Below are positions 9,679 through 17,559 of a stretch of 64,000 bases of DNA, one piece after another; the first letter of the stretch is position 1, and each line of letters opens with the position of its first letter. Source of the stretch: JAJEAO01 sp963667635 (GTDB lineage Bacteria; Acidobacteriota; Vicinamibacteria; Marinacidobacterales; Marinacidobacteraceae); contig OZ246946.1 of NCBI GenBank assembly GCA_965232015.1, forward strand, positions 1,922,001 through 1,986,000, in the 5' to 3' direction. The notes beneath the pieces were generated by a model that did not search any database, was not told the DNA's origin, and worked only from the letters and a program-made list of their open reading frames with translations. Both the position numbers and the translations under genes were made by a program.

Positions 9679-11226
9679 ATGGACATCGTCACCGTGGTCA
9701 TCGGCGTCATCGTCGGGGCCGGACTCACCTACACGCTGCTGTATGGGCGAACCAGGAAGCTGCAGCAGCGCAACCAGGCGCTCGAGGGCGACACCGAGAC
9801 TCTCCAGACACGTCTCGCCGGGCTGGAATCTCAAGCCGCCGCCGCCGAGGCGACGCTCAAGGCCGAGCGAGAGGCTCACGGTGCCTACAAGGACGACGTG
9901 ACCTCTCGGCTCGACGCCCACGCCGCCGGCAAGGAGGAGCTCCGCGCGGACCTCGGCAAGGCCCTCCAGCGCGCCCACCAAGCCGAAGCGGCGCTCCTAT
10001 CGGAACAGAGCGCCCACGAAGCCCGGTTGGAGGAACTCCGGACGCTCGGGAAGGAGGTCGAGACGAAGTTCGGGGAGCTCTCGGCCCGGGCGCTGGAGCG
10101 GAGCGGCGAGAACTTCCTTCAGCTCGTTACCGAGCGGTTCGAGCAGCACAAGGAGGCGGCGGAACGCGATCTGGGCGCTCGCCAGAAGGAGATCCGGACC
10201 GTGGTCGAGCCGCTCGACGAGACGCTCCGCGAATTCCGCAACAGGGTGGACGCCCTCGAGAAGGACCGCGCCGAATCGCAGGGGAGGCTGGATGAACAGG
10301 TGCGGGGCCTGCGGGACGGACAGAAAACCCTGAGCACGGAGACGGGCCGTTTGGTGCAGGCGCTTCGGAGGCCCGAGATTCGTGGACAGTGGGGTGAGCT
10401 CCAGCTACGCAACGCTCTCGAGATGGCGGGCCTGGTGCGCAACCACGACTTCGAGGAACAGCCCACGCTCAAGGACGGCAAGCGTCCCGATGTCATCTTG
10501 CGACTCCCGGGAGGCAGGGCGATCGTTGTGGATGCCAAGACCCCGCTAGAGGGCTACCTGGACGCAGTGGAGGCGAAAACCAGGGGCAGTCGGCGGGATG
10601 CGAACGAAGCACATGCCCGCCACGTTCGCGCCCACGTGGAGCGTCTCGCGCGCAAGGAGTACTGGGAGCAGGTCCCTGACTCGGTGGACTTCGTGGTCAT
10701 GTTCCTCCCCAACGAGGCTCTCTTCGCCCGCGCGATCGAGCAGGACCCCGAGCTCTTCGACTACGCAGCGAGCCAGCGGGTTGTGATCAGCACGCCCACA
10801 ACGTTCATCGCCCTCGCCAAGGCGATCGCCTACGGGTGGAAGCAGGAGCAGATCGCCGACGAGTCGCGCAAGATTGCAGACTTGGGCCGGAAGCTCTTCA
10901 AGCGCCTTTCGACTTTCGCTGGGCACCTTCAGAAGACGGGGAAGGCGCTCCGGCAGACCGTCGAACACTACAACAGGAGCGTGGGCTCGTTCGAGTCGCG
11001 CCTGCTCCCGAAGGCGAGAGAGTTCGAGGGACGGCAATTCGTCCCCACCGAGAAGAAAATCCCGGCGCTTGAACGTGTCTCTGCCCCGATCCGCCCGCTC
11101 ATCACGCCCGAGTCCGAAACTGCCGCAGCGGCTACTACTCCGGCCAAACAGACGCGCTCGGGGCTCCTCGGTGTGTCCGCATCCTCCGCAACCGCGACGG
11201 CCTCCGACGAACCGACTGAAGTCTGA
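9679..11226 (+). CDS. rmuC: DNA recombination protein RmuC homolog
   Basis: RmuC family protein of 515 residues, linked in E. coli to limiting sequence inversions. An N-terminal membrane anchor (residues 4-22) is followed by a coiled coil to about residue 215, then the nuclease-like core: RGQWGELQLRNALEMAGLV, RPDVILRLPGGRAIVVDAKT and EGYLDAVEA. The D...DAK pattern resembles a PD-(D/E)XK site. The C-terminus is low-complexity Ser/Ala/Thr. The frame stays open after the TGA stop for 38 codons and joins the next small ORF, so this protein may once have been longer. Confidence 0.93.
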   Translation: MDIVTVVIGVIVGAGLTYTLLYGRTRKLQQRNQALEGDTETLQTRLAGLESQAAAAEATLKAEREAHGAYKDDVTSRLDAHAAGKEELRADLGKALQRAHQAEAALLSEQSAHEARLEELRTLGKEVETKFGELSARALERSGENFLQLVTERFEQHKEAAERDLGARQKEIRTVVEPLDETLREFRNRVDALEKDRAESQGRLDEQVRGLRDGQKTLSTETGRLVQALRRPEIRGQWGELQLRNALEMAGLVRNHDFEEQPTLKDGKRPDVILRLPGGRAIVVDAKTPLEGYLDAVEAKTRGSRRDANEAHARHVRAHVERLARKEYWEQVPDSVDFVVMFLPNEALFARAIEQDPELFDYAASQRVVISTPTTFIALAKAIAYGWKQEQIADESRKIADLGRKLFKRLSTFAGHLQKTGKALRQTVEHYNRSVGSFESRLLPKAREFEGRQFVPTEKKIPALERVSAPIRPLITPESETAAAATTPAKQTRSGLLGVSASSATATASDEPTEV

Positions 11227-11340
11227 GCGTTCTCGGCCGCGGCGCCCGCGGGCTCGCCGCCGGGCAAGACGTCTGCCTCCCCGCCTCCACCGCCCCCGAC
11301 GAGCACCAAGTCTGGCTCGCGACAGAGGATCCTGGACGAG

Positions 11341-11595
11341 ATGGCCCGTCTATTGCGGCGCGTCGAGCCGGACCTCGAACTCAACCCGAAGAAGAACTGC
11401 GTCGGTCTGCGGGTTGGGGGCCGGCCCCGGAACTTCGTTCGCTTCAAGCGGCGCCGGGAAGGCGTCCTGGCGGTGTTCTCCCTACCCGATGGGGAGAGCC
11501 TGTGCGAAGCCTTCGACGGAGCGGGCCTGGAGATGTGCGTGGACGGTGACGGCCGCCCGGTCGTGCTTGACCCGGGAGACCGTCGTGAGCCGTGA
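11341..11595 (+). CDS. 84-residue hypothetical domain, in frame with rmuC past its stop
   Basis: Unrecognised small protein, rich in basic residues, with the core LNPKKNCVGLRVGGRPRNFV. It is vaguely like the small C-terminal domains found on predicted transport or nuclease-associated proteins, but I cannot name a family. It sits in the same frame as rmuC. Between the rmuC TGA and this ATG the 38 sense codons encode a Pro/Ala/Ser linker (APAGSPPGK, six prolines in a row, STKSGSRQ) that leads straight into it. No ribosome site precedes the ATG. It may be the detached C-terminal domain of a longer RmuC. A further overlapping 35-codon frame from GTG 11585 is too weak to call. Confidence 0.45.
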   Translation: MARLLRRVEPDLELNPKKNCVGLRVGGRPRNFVRFKRRREGVLAVFSLPDGESLCEAFDGAGLEMCVDGDGRPVVLDPGDRREP

Positions 11596-11808
11596 CGACT
11601 TCCTTCTCGACCTCGCACGACGGGCGCGGGACGCGCACCAGGGGCCTGGACGCCGTCCGCGCCGGCGGAGCGGAACCCGCGGGCGGCCGTGAGACCGATC
11701 GGAAACGCTGGCGCCGGATCAGACCGGTGAATGGAGGCGTCGAATCGCGAGAGCCCCGCGACCGGAGCAGGAGCTCCCGCCACCCAGACCCCGGTAGAGT
11801 CCCTGGTC

Positions 11809-12051
11809 ATGGTGCTCAAGGTCGATTCAAAGAGCCAGGTGACTCTCCCGGCTCGCGTTCTGGATGCGCTCGGGCTGAAGCCCGGGGACCGGATTCGCCT
11901 CGACGAACGGCGCGAAGGCTTCTTCCTGGTGCCGCACCGCGTGGATCTGAGCCGTCTGGCCCCCCTCCGCCACGTCATCCGGAGGGGCGCGGGGACGTTC
12001 GACATCCACCGGTTCCGGAATGAACCGCATGACCCGCACCTACGGGATTGA
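11809..12051 (+). CDS. AbrB/MazE-type antitoxin (VapB-like), toxin lost
   Basis: Swapped-hairpin DNA-binding antitoxin. The first half is the SpoVT/AbrB motif: KVDSKSQVTLPARVLDALGL, KPGDRIRLDE; the second half (PHRVDLSRLAPLRHVIRRG) would normally bind the toxin. The start is placed at ATG 11809 (M-V-L-K-V-D), giving 80 residues; an in-frame ATG at 11731 adds a non-conserved Ala/Thr-rich leader. A PIN-toxin start overlaps its 3' end, so it was a vapBC operon, but only a stub of the toxin remains. Confidence 0.8.
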   Translation: MVLKVDSKSQVTLPARVLDALGLKPGDRIRLDERREGFFLVPHRVDLSRLAPLRHVIRRGAGTFDIHRFRNEPHDPHLRD

Positions 12052-12079
12052 CACGTCGGTCCTGGTCCGACTGCTGTAG
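12020..12079 (+). pseudogene. VapC PIN-domain toxin stub (N-terminal 19 residues only)
   Basis: Starts inside the antitoxin gene with ATG at 12020 (second ATG 12029) and reads MNRMTRTYGIDTSVLVRLL before a TAG at 12077. YGIDTSVLVRLL is the first strand of VapC toxins, with the first catalytic aspartate. The remaining roughly 110 residues are absent: 29 nt later the convergent ATPase gene ends. The toxin has been deleted, probably by a rearrangement that brought in the 12.1-13.7 kb gene. Confidence 0.8.
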
Positions 12080-12108
12080 ATCGCGACCCGGTGCGGCGCG
12101 AGGCCGGG

Positions 12109-13656
12109 TCAGGCGTCGGCGAACTCGAAGGCGGTGATGTTCCGCATCTTGCGACTGAACTCGACGCCGACGAGATGGATCGGCTCCCCCCGGCCCCGGT
12201 ACTTCGCTGCGTAGTCCCGCTCCCGAAGCTGGGCGAGCGCCGCGCCGGTGGAAGCGAGCTCGGCGACCTTGAACTCGAACAGGTAGATGTGGCCGCCAGC
12301 CCGGACCGCCATGTCCAGCCGCCCGTGATTGCTCGACTCCTCGACAGTGACGTCGTATCCGAGCGCGACGAAGTAAGAGTAGAAGACGCTGGCGTAGTAA
12401 CCCTCGTAGCGGGCGATGTCGTTCTTCGTGTACCACTCGTACGGAATGCTCGCGAAGAAGGCGCGGAAGAGTCCTTCGAGCCCCGCGCAATCGTGCACTT
12501 CCAGCAGCCGCTCCAGCCGTACGCTGTTCGCGTCCCGCCGCGCCGGGCTCCTCACCAGCTCGCGCAGCAGATGCTCGTTGAGGCCGACCCGCACTTCCCG
12601 GTTCGGATACCCCAGCCGGTAGGTCGCGCCACGCCGACTCGGCCTCTCTCCGGTGATCGTGAGGTAGCCGGTCTGGAACAGCAGCGCGTCCGTCCCGATG
12701 CGCTCCACATCGAACACCGAGAGCAGATCCATCGTGCTCCACTTCCCCTCCAGCGACGGAGAGGCGACCCGTCGTCGAATCAGGGTCTCTACCAGGAACG
12801 TGGGCGTTCCCGACTCGAACCAGTGGGCCTGGAAGATCCCGCTATCGAACAGGCGGAGCAGCGCGTAGGGGTTGTACACCCGCTCCGATCCGCCCCACGA
12901 ATAGCCGTTATACCAGTCGCGAACGCGCTCGCGGTCGAGTCCTTCGAGTTCGGGGGCGAAGACGGAGTCGAGGTCGGCCTCGGTGTAGCCACAGAGCGCG
13001 CTGTAGCGCCGGTCGATCGTGATATCGGTCAGGTTGTTCAGCTCCGAGAACAGCCTCACCTTGGTGAACTTGCTGACTCCGGTCAGCAGGACGAAATGCA
13101 GGTGGGCGTCGCTCGCCTTGATCACGGCGTAGAGCCCGCGGAGCGCCTCGCGATGCGCCACCGCCACGTCCGGGTGCGCCAGGGCGTCCAGGATGGGTTT
13201 GTCGTACTCGTCCACGAGCACGACGACGCGCCGACCGGCCCGTTCGTGGAGCGCCCGGATCAGCCGTCGGAACCGGTCCCGCGGTCGGTGGTAGCGGCGC
13301 GTGAGCCCGAACCTCTCTTCGAGCTCATCGAACTGAATGGTCAGGTCGGCCTCCAGATCTTCCGAAGACCGGAAGCTGCCGCCGGCGAAGTCGAGCCGCA
13401 CGACCGGGTGCCGGACCGACCAGTCCCATCCCTCATGGATGGCAAGGCCCTGAAAGAGCGGCTCGTTCCCCTCGAACAGTTCCTTCAGGGTGTCCAGCAG
13501 GAGGCTCTTCCCGAACCGCCGGGGACGGGACAGGAAGTAGTAGCTCCCTTCGCCGATGAGGCGCTCGATCCACGGCGTCTTGTCCGCGTAGTAGCACCGG
13601 TCCTCCCGCAGCTTCCGGAAGCTCTGGATCCCGAGTGGCAGCCGGCGACGGACCAT
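12109..13656 (-). CDS. AAA-ATPase-like / DUF1703 PD-(D/E)XK protein
   Basis: 515-residue protein of the PF09820 (AAA-ATPase-like) plus PF08011 (PD-(D/E)XK nuclease) family, often found in many divergent copies per genome and of uncertain function. Evidence: SFRKLREDRCYYADKT at the N-terminus, P-loop SRPRRFGKSLLLDTL, Walker B VVVLVDEYDKPILDAL, and a C-terminal nuclease core LDMAVRAGGHIYLFEFKVAE (D then E-x-K). It may be mobile or defence-related. It overwrites the region where vapC should continue, which suggests insertion. Confidence 0.85.
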   Translation of the reverse strand: MVRRRLPLGIQSFRKLREDRCYYADKTPWIERLIGEGSYYFLSRPRRFGKSLLLDTLKELFEGNEPLFQGLAIHEGWDWSVRHPVVRLDFAGGSFRSSEDLEADLTIQFDELEERFGLTRRYHRPRDRFRRLIRALHERAGRRVVVLVDEYDKPILDALAHPDVAVAHREALRGLYAVIKASDAHLHFVLLTGVSKFTKVRLFSELNNLTDITIDRRYSALCGYTEADLDSVFAPELEGLDRERVRDWYNGYSWGGSERVYNPYALLRLFDSGIFQAHWFESGTPTFLVETLIRRRVASPSLEGKWSTMDLLSVFDVERIGTDALLFQTGYLTITGERPSRRGATYRLGYPNREVRVGLNEHLLRELVRSPARRDANSVRLERLLEVHDCAGLEGLFRAFFASIPYEWYTKNDIARYEGYYASVFYSYFVALGYDVTVEESSNHGRLDMAVRAGGHIYLFEFKVAELASTGAALAQLRERDYAAKYRGRGEPIHLVGVEFSRKMRNITAFEFADA

Positions 13657-13701
13657 GGCCTCATGCTACCCCGGTCGTCGCCGCGCCGCGCGGCGGCGCC
13701 G

Positions 13702-14877
13702 TCAGGAACCGTCGAGCCAGCGGCTGAAGCGCTCGTTCAGGGAGTCCAGATTCTCCGCCCACCACGGCCCGTCGCTCCGGAGCGCGCCCTCGGCGTGGGC
13801 GGCGCTGGTCGGCAGATGGGGCTCGAGATCGATGCCCAGATCCGGGTGAGTCGTGATGAACCGCATCGCCGAGGCCCGTACCGGTCCGTAGGCCATCCGG
13901 GCGGCGAGCCGCGCCATGGATTCGGGGGCCCCGGCGAACCGCACGAAGTCGAGCGCGAGATCCAGATTGGGCGTCCCGGCGACGATGGCCCACTGGGCGG
14001 ATTCGAGGATGTGCCGATCCCACGCGATGGCGAGGGGCAGTTCCTCCACGACCTGCGCGTGGAAGATCCGGCCATTGAACGCGGTGGACATGCTGACTTC
14101 CCCGGAGGCGAGCAGTCGCGCGGGCTCGGAGGGCGAATCCCACCAGATGATGCTGTCCCGGATGCCCTCGAGCCGTCCGAATGCGCGCTCGACGCCTTCC
14201 GGCGTGGCGAGAGCGGCGTACACCTCGTCCTTCGGGACCCCGTCGGCGAGCAGGGCGAATTCGAGGTTGCCCTGGGGCGTGCGGCGCAGGCCCCGGCGCC
14301 CCGGGAACCGATCGAGGTCGAAGAAGTCTCCGACGGCGGCGGGCGCTTCCCCGGGGAACGCGTCCACGCTGTAGGCCTGAACGACCGAGTAGAGCACCGT
14401 CCCGAGACCGCACTCGTTCAGCGCCCCCGCGACGAAGTCCTCGACAGCGGGCGTGCCCTCCATGGCGGGCGCCAACAGCTCGGCCGGAAACCGCTCCAGC
14501 AGACCGTCTTCGCATCCCCGCAGGGCGTCGAAGATCTCCAGGTCCACGACGTCCCACTCGATCTGTCCCGACTCGACCTGGGTGCGGATCTCGCGCAATC
14601 CGCCGCTGTAGGTCGCCACACTCACATCCACGTTCCGCGCCTCGGCGAACGGCTCGATGAGCGACTTCCGGACCGCCTGCTCGTAAGCGCCCCCCCAGCT
14701 CAGCACCGTCAGCGAGTCCTGCTCCGGAACCTCCGCGCCGCCGCCGCCGCACGCCGCGGCGACGAGGACGAGCGCGAACCCGGGGGCGGTCGCGAATGGG
14801 CGGGGACGTCGTCCCCGGGGGAACGCCGCAACGTGTCGAAGAGTCAAGGTGTCGTCTCTCGATCCGGAGCGGGTCAC
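13702..14877 (-). CDS. ABC-type extracellular binding lipoprotein (polyamine/iron-like), orphan
   Basis: 391 residues. The N-terminus is basic and then hydrophobic, ending in a lipobox-like VAAAC at about residue 47, so it is probably lipid-anchored outside the membrane. The mature part begins DSLTVLSWGGAYEQAVRKSL, the usual start of PotD/Fbp-type solute-binding proteins, and continues with EWDVVDLEIFDALRGCEDGL. No permease or ATPase gene is near. Its ATG overlaps the stop of the upstream S9 peptidase (ATGA), so the two are co-translated; it might bind products released by that peptidase. Substrate unknown. Confidence 0.82.
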   Translation of the reverse strand: MTRSGSRDDTLTLRHVAAFPRGRRPRPFATAPGFALVLVAAACGGGGAEVPEQDSLTVLSWGGAYEQAVRKSLIEPFAEARNVDVSVATYSGGLREIRTQVESGQIEWDVVDLEIFDALRGCEDGLLERFPAELLAPAMEGTPAVEDFVAGALNECGLGTVLYSVVQAYSVDAFPGEAPAAVGDFFDLDRFPGRRGLRRTPQGNLEFALLADGVPKDEVYAALATPEGVERAFGRLEGIRDSIIWWDSPSEPARLLASGEVSMSTAFNGRIFHAQVVEELPLAIAWDRHILESAQWAIVAGTPNLDLALDFVRFAGAPESMARLAARMAYGPVRASAMRFITTHPDLGIDLEPHLPTSAAHAEGALRSDGPWWAENLDSLNERFSRWLDGS

Positions 14878-16901
14878 CGCTCGGTGGTGAGCTCCGCTTC
14901 CGGCGTGTGCTCGCGGAACCAGGCGAGGATGCGCTCGGAGACATCCATGAGGAACTTGGGCTCCCGGGGTCCGTGGGGCGTCCGCGGATAGACGACCATC
15001 TCGGTCGGGACGCCACGCCGGTCGAGGGCCCGGTAGAACTCCTGGCCCTGCGTGAACGGGACGCGCAGATCTTCGGCCCCGTGGATGACCTGCGTCGGCG
15101 TCGTCACCTCGCCGATCCGGTAGATCGCGGAGTGCGCCTCATAGACCTCGTAGTCGTCCCAGAAGTCCCCGCCCATGTGGGCGGCGAGGTAGTCCTGGAT
15201 GTCGGTCGTCGTGACCATGCTGATCAGGTTGGGCAGCCCGGCGCCCATGCTCGCCGCGACGAAGCGGTCGGTCCGGGTGACCGCGAACGACGTCATGTAG
15301 CCGCCGTAGCTCCAGCCCATGATGAAGAGCCGGGAGGGATCCGCGATGCCCCGCTCGATCAGCAGATCCACGCCCGCCATCAGGTCATCCATGTCGCCGA
15401 AGCCCCAGTCCATGACGTTCGCGAAGCGGAACTCCTTGCCGTAGCCAGTGGATCCGCGCGGATTCGGTCGGAGGATGGCGAAGCCCTCGGCGGCGAAGTA
15501 CTGGAGCATGTAGATGGACGGAGCGCCGGTGAAGGTCTCCGAATAGACCCCGGCCGGCCCGCCGTGGACATTCAGGATGAGCGGGACGCGGTTTCCGGCC
15601 GCGTGGTTCGGAGGCAGGGTCAGCAGTCCCTCGATCTCGAGACCGTCCTCGGCGTCCCAGGTCAGCACCGAGGTCTCCCCCATCGCGGGACGCGGCGCCT
15701 CGGCGTGGAGATCGGTGAGCCGGCGGGGCTCGAAAGCGGCCGACGGTCCGCCGCCGCCGGCGAGGTCGGCGGCGAACACGTCCCACGGCGTGTCCGGCGT
15801 CTCGTGGGTGAACGCCATGACGTCGGCCTCGGTGGCGACGGCGGCGGAGCGGAACACCCCCGGGCCGGGAGTCAGCGCCGTCGGAGCGCTCCCGTCGGAC
15901 GGCAACGCGAAGACGCGGCGCGAAGTGCGGTGCGCCTCCGCGACGTACACCGCCGAGCCGTCGCGTGACCAGCCCAGGATCCCCGGGCTCCGGTCCGGCG
16001 TCTCGGCCAGCTTCGTCGCCGGCCCGCCGGTGACCGGGATCGTGTACACGTCGCCGAGCCCTACGGGTTCGGGCTGGTCCCCGGTGGAGCGGAACGCGAC
16101 GGTCGCGCCGTCCGGCGAGACCCGCGGCGAACTCTCGATCCCCGCGCCGCCCCGCAGCAGCGTCACCGCGCTGTCGAAGAGATGGATGACCGAGAGGTCC
16201 CCGGAGCGGCGGTTCGTGTTGATCCGGGGGTCGTCCTGGTGGGTGAAGACGATGCGGTCGCTGCTCGACCAGTCGAATCCGGTCACGTGGAAGGCCCCGC
16301 GGGTGATGCGGCGGTCCTCGGCGTCCGGATCCGGTCCGTCGCCGACGAGCGCAACGTAGAGATGGGCGTAGCGGAAGTCCTGATCCACCAGCTCGACATC
16401 CCGCTTCTCCTTCTTGCGGGTCTTCTCCTCCTCGGTCTCCGGATCGGACATCGTGTAGGCGACGCTGCGCCCGTCGGGAGAGAACCGGAAGGAGCGGACC
16501 CCGGCCTCGGCGTGGGTGAGCTGCCACGCTTCGCCCCCGGCGAGAGGCAGCGCGAACACCTGGGAACGCTCCCCGCCGCGCGAGCTGGTGAAGGCGAGGT
16601 AGAGCCCGTCGGGCGAGAACGTGGCGGAACCGACCGAGTCGTCCAGCCGGGTCCACGCCACGGCCTCGCCGCCCGTCGCCGGAACGACGTGGATACGGGT
16701 CCGGTACTCGGACTTTTCTCCCTCCATCAGCGGCTCGGTGACGCCGAACGCCACCAGCGAGCCGTCGGGCGAGATGGCGACCCCGGAGATCCGGTGGTAG
16801 CGCATGGAGAGCGCCGGAGTCCACCGATCGTCTTCGGCGAACGTGGCGGCCGGCGCCACGAGCGCGAGCAGCAGCGCGAGAACAGGAGTGTGAGCAGTCA
16901 C
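14874..16901 (-). CDS. Secreted S9 family prolyl oligopeptidase / acylaminoacyl-peptidase
   Basis: 675-residue serine peptidase with an N-terminal signal sequence (residues 1-22, cleavage near A-T-F-A). A beta-propeller of TolB/WD-like repeats (SPDGSLVAFG, SPDGLYLAFTSSR, SPDGRSVAYT) fills about residues 30-400, and an alpha/beta hydrolase domain follows. Catalytic triad: Ser in GWSYGGYM (near residue 530), Asp in HGAEDLRVP, His in TPHGPREP. LNVHGGPAG forms the oxyanion region. Likely degrades peptides outside the cytoplasm. Followed with a 4-nt overlap by the binding lipoprotein. Confidence 0.92.
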   Translation of the reverse strand: MTAHTPVLALLLALVAPAATFAEDDRWTPALSMRYHRISGVAISPDGSLVAFGVTEPLMEGEKSEYRTRIHVVPATGGEAVAWTRLDDSVGSATFSPDGLYLAFTSSRGGERSQVFALPLAGGEAWQLTHAEAGVRSFRFSPDGRSVAYTMSDPETEEEKTRKKEKRDVELVDQDFRYAHLYVALVGDGPDPDAEDRRITRGAFHVTGFDWSSSDRIVFTHQDDPRINTNRRSGDLSVIHLFDSAVTLLRGGAGIESSPRVSPDGATVAFRSTGDQPEPVGLGDVYTIPVTGGPATKLAETPDRSPGILGWSRDGSAVYVAEAHRTSRRVFALPSDGSAPTALTPGPGVFRSAAVATEADVMAFTHETPDTPWDVFAADLAGGGGPSAAFEPRRLTDLHAEAPRPAMGETSVLTWDAEDGLEIEGLLTLPPNHAAGNRVPLILNVHGGPAGVYSETFTGAPSIYMLQYFAAEGFAILRPNPRGSTGYGKEFRFANVMDWGFGDMDDLMAGVDLLIERGIADPSRLFIMGWSYGGYMTSFAVTRTDRFVAASMGAGLPNLISMVTTTDIQDYLAAHMGGDFWDDYEVYEAHSAIYRIGEVTTPTQVIHGAEDLRVPFTQGQEFYRALDRRGVPTEMVVYPRTPHGPREPKFLMDVSERILAWFREHTPEAELTTER

Positions 16902-16962
16902 GGGGAACCTCCGTTGGCGGCGCGGCCCTTCCCGTCGCCGGCACCCAAGTATCCCACCGGGG

Positions 16963-17242
16963 TCATCGGAGGCGCCGGCGCAGTTGCTTGTATGCGCGTC
17001 CGCGAGGCGCCGGGATCAGGATCTGGAGCTGGTTCGGTTCCACGGCATACGCGATGCGGAAGTCGCCCACGCGAGCCCGCCCGAGGTCTTCGAACCCCGC
17101 CAGCTTGCGGCAGCCCGGAGGATGCGGATCCCGCGCGAGAGCCTCAACGGCCTCGGCGAGACGCCTCGCGAGAGCCTGACCGACCGGAAAGAGCTCGAAA
17201 ATCCCGCGTGGCGCGTCGGGAGAAGACGACGCGTCGCTTCAG
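16963..17242 (-). pseudogene. RelE/ParE-family toxin, frameshifted and lacking a start codon
   Basis: Two frames together encode a complete RelE-like toxin. KRRVVFSRRATRDFRAL lies in one frame directly after the antitoxin stop. PVGQALARRLAEAVEALARD, HPPGCRKLAGFEDLGRARVG and DFRIAYAVEPNQLQIL lie in another, ending at 16963. One extra T in the run near 17185 explains the shift. The codon where an ATGA overlap with the antitoxin would be expected reads CTG. Both defects point to an inactive gene, unless the shift is a sequencing error. Confidence 0.75.
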
Positions 17243-17499
17243 AGACCGCGCTCGGCCTTGAGCTGCTCGAAGTCCGTCCCGCCCGACGCGCGCAAGTCGG
17301 CGAGAGCCTCGAGGGCGTCGAGGAGATCGAGCCGATCCTCGAGCGCCTCCAGAGCCTTCAGGTCCGACGGACACACAAGCACCGCCACCGTCTCACCACC
17401 CTCCTGGAGCACGATCCTCTCGCCCCCGTGGCTGGCGATGTCCGCAAGCTGCGCCTGCGCCACCGGAAGGATCCGCGCGGAGACCGTCCGAGCTGCCAT
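17239..17499 (-). CDS. Phd/YefM-type antitoxin
   Basis: 86 residues. The N-terminal half (SARILPVAQAQLADIASHGG, ERIVLQEGGETVAVLVCPSD) has the Phd/YefM DNA-binding fold pattern. The rest is a Leu/Ala/Glu-rich helix that would wrap the toxin. Start ATG 17499. Its stop overlaps the first codon of the wrecked RelE gene, the normal operon order for these modules. It probably persists because loss of the toxin removed the need for it only recently, or because it acts as a free repressor. Confidence 0.78.
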   Translation of the reverse strand: MAARTVSARILPVAQAQLADIASHGGERIVLQEGGETVAVLVCPSDLKALEALEDRLDLLDALEALADLRASGGTDFEQLKAERGL

Positions 17500-17559
17500 G
17501 GATGGTCTCAGTCTAGCCGGCAGGCGTCACGCGGGGTCGCTCGCGTAGCCTTTCGGGAC

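Noticed and set aside
11224..11226. selenocysteine at the rmuC TGA
   Set aside because: No conserved Cys/Sec is expected in this linker and no SECIS-like hairpin follows.
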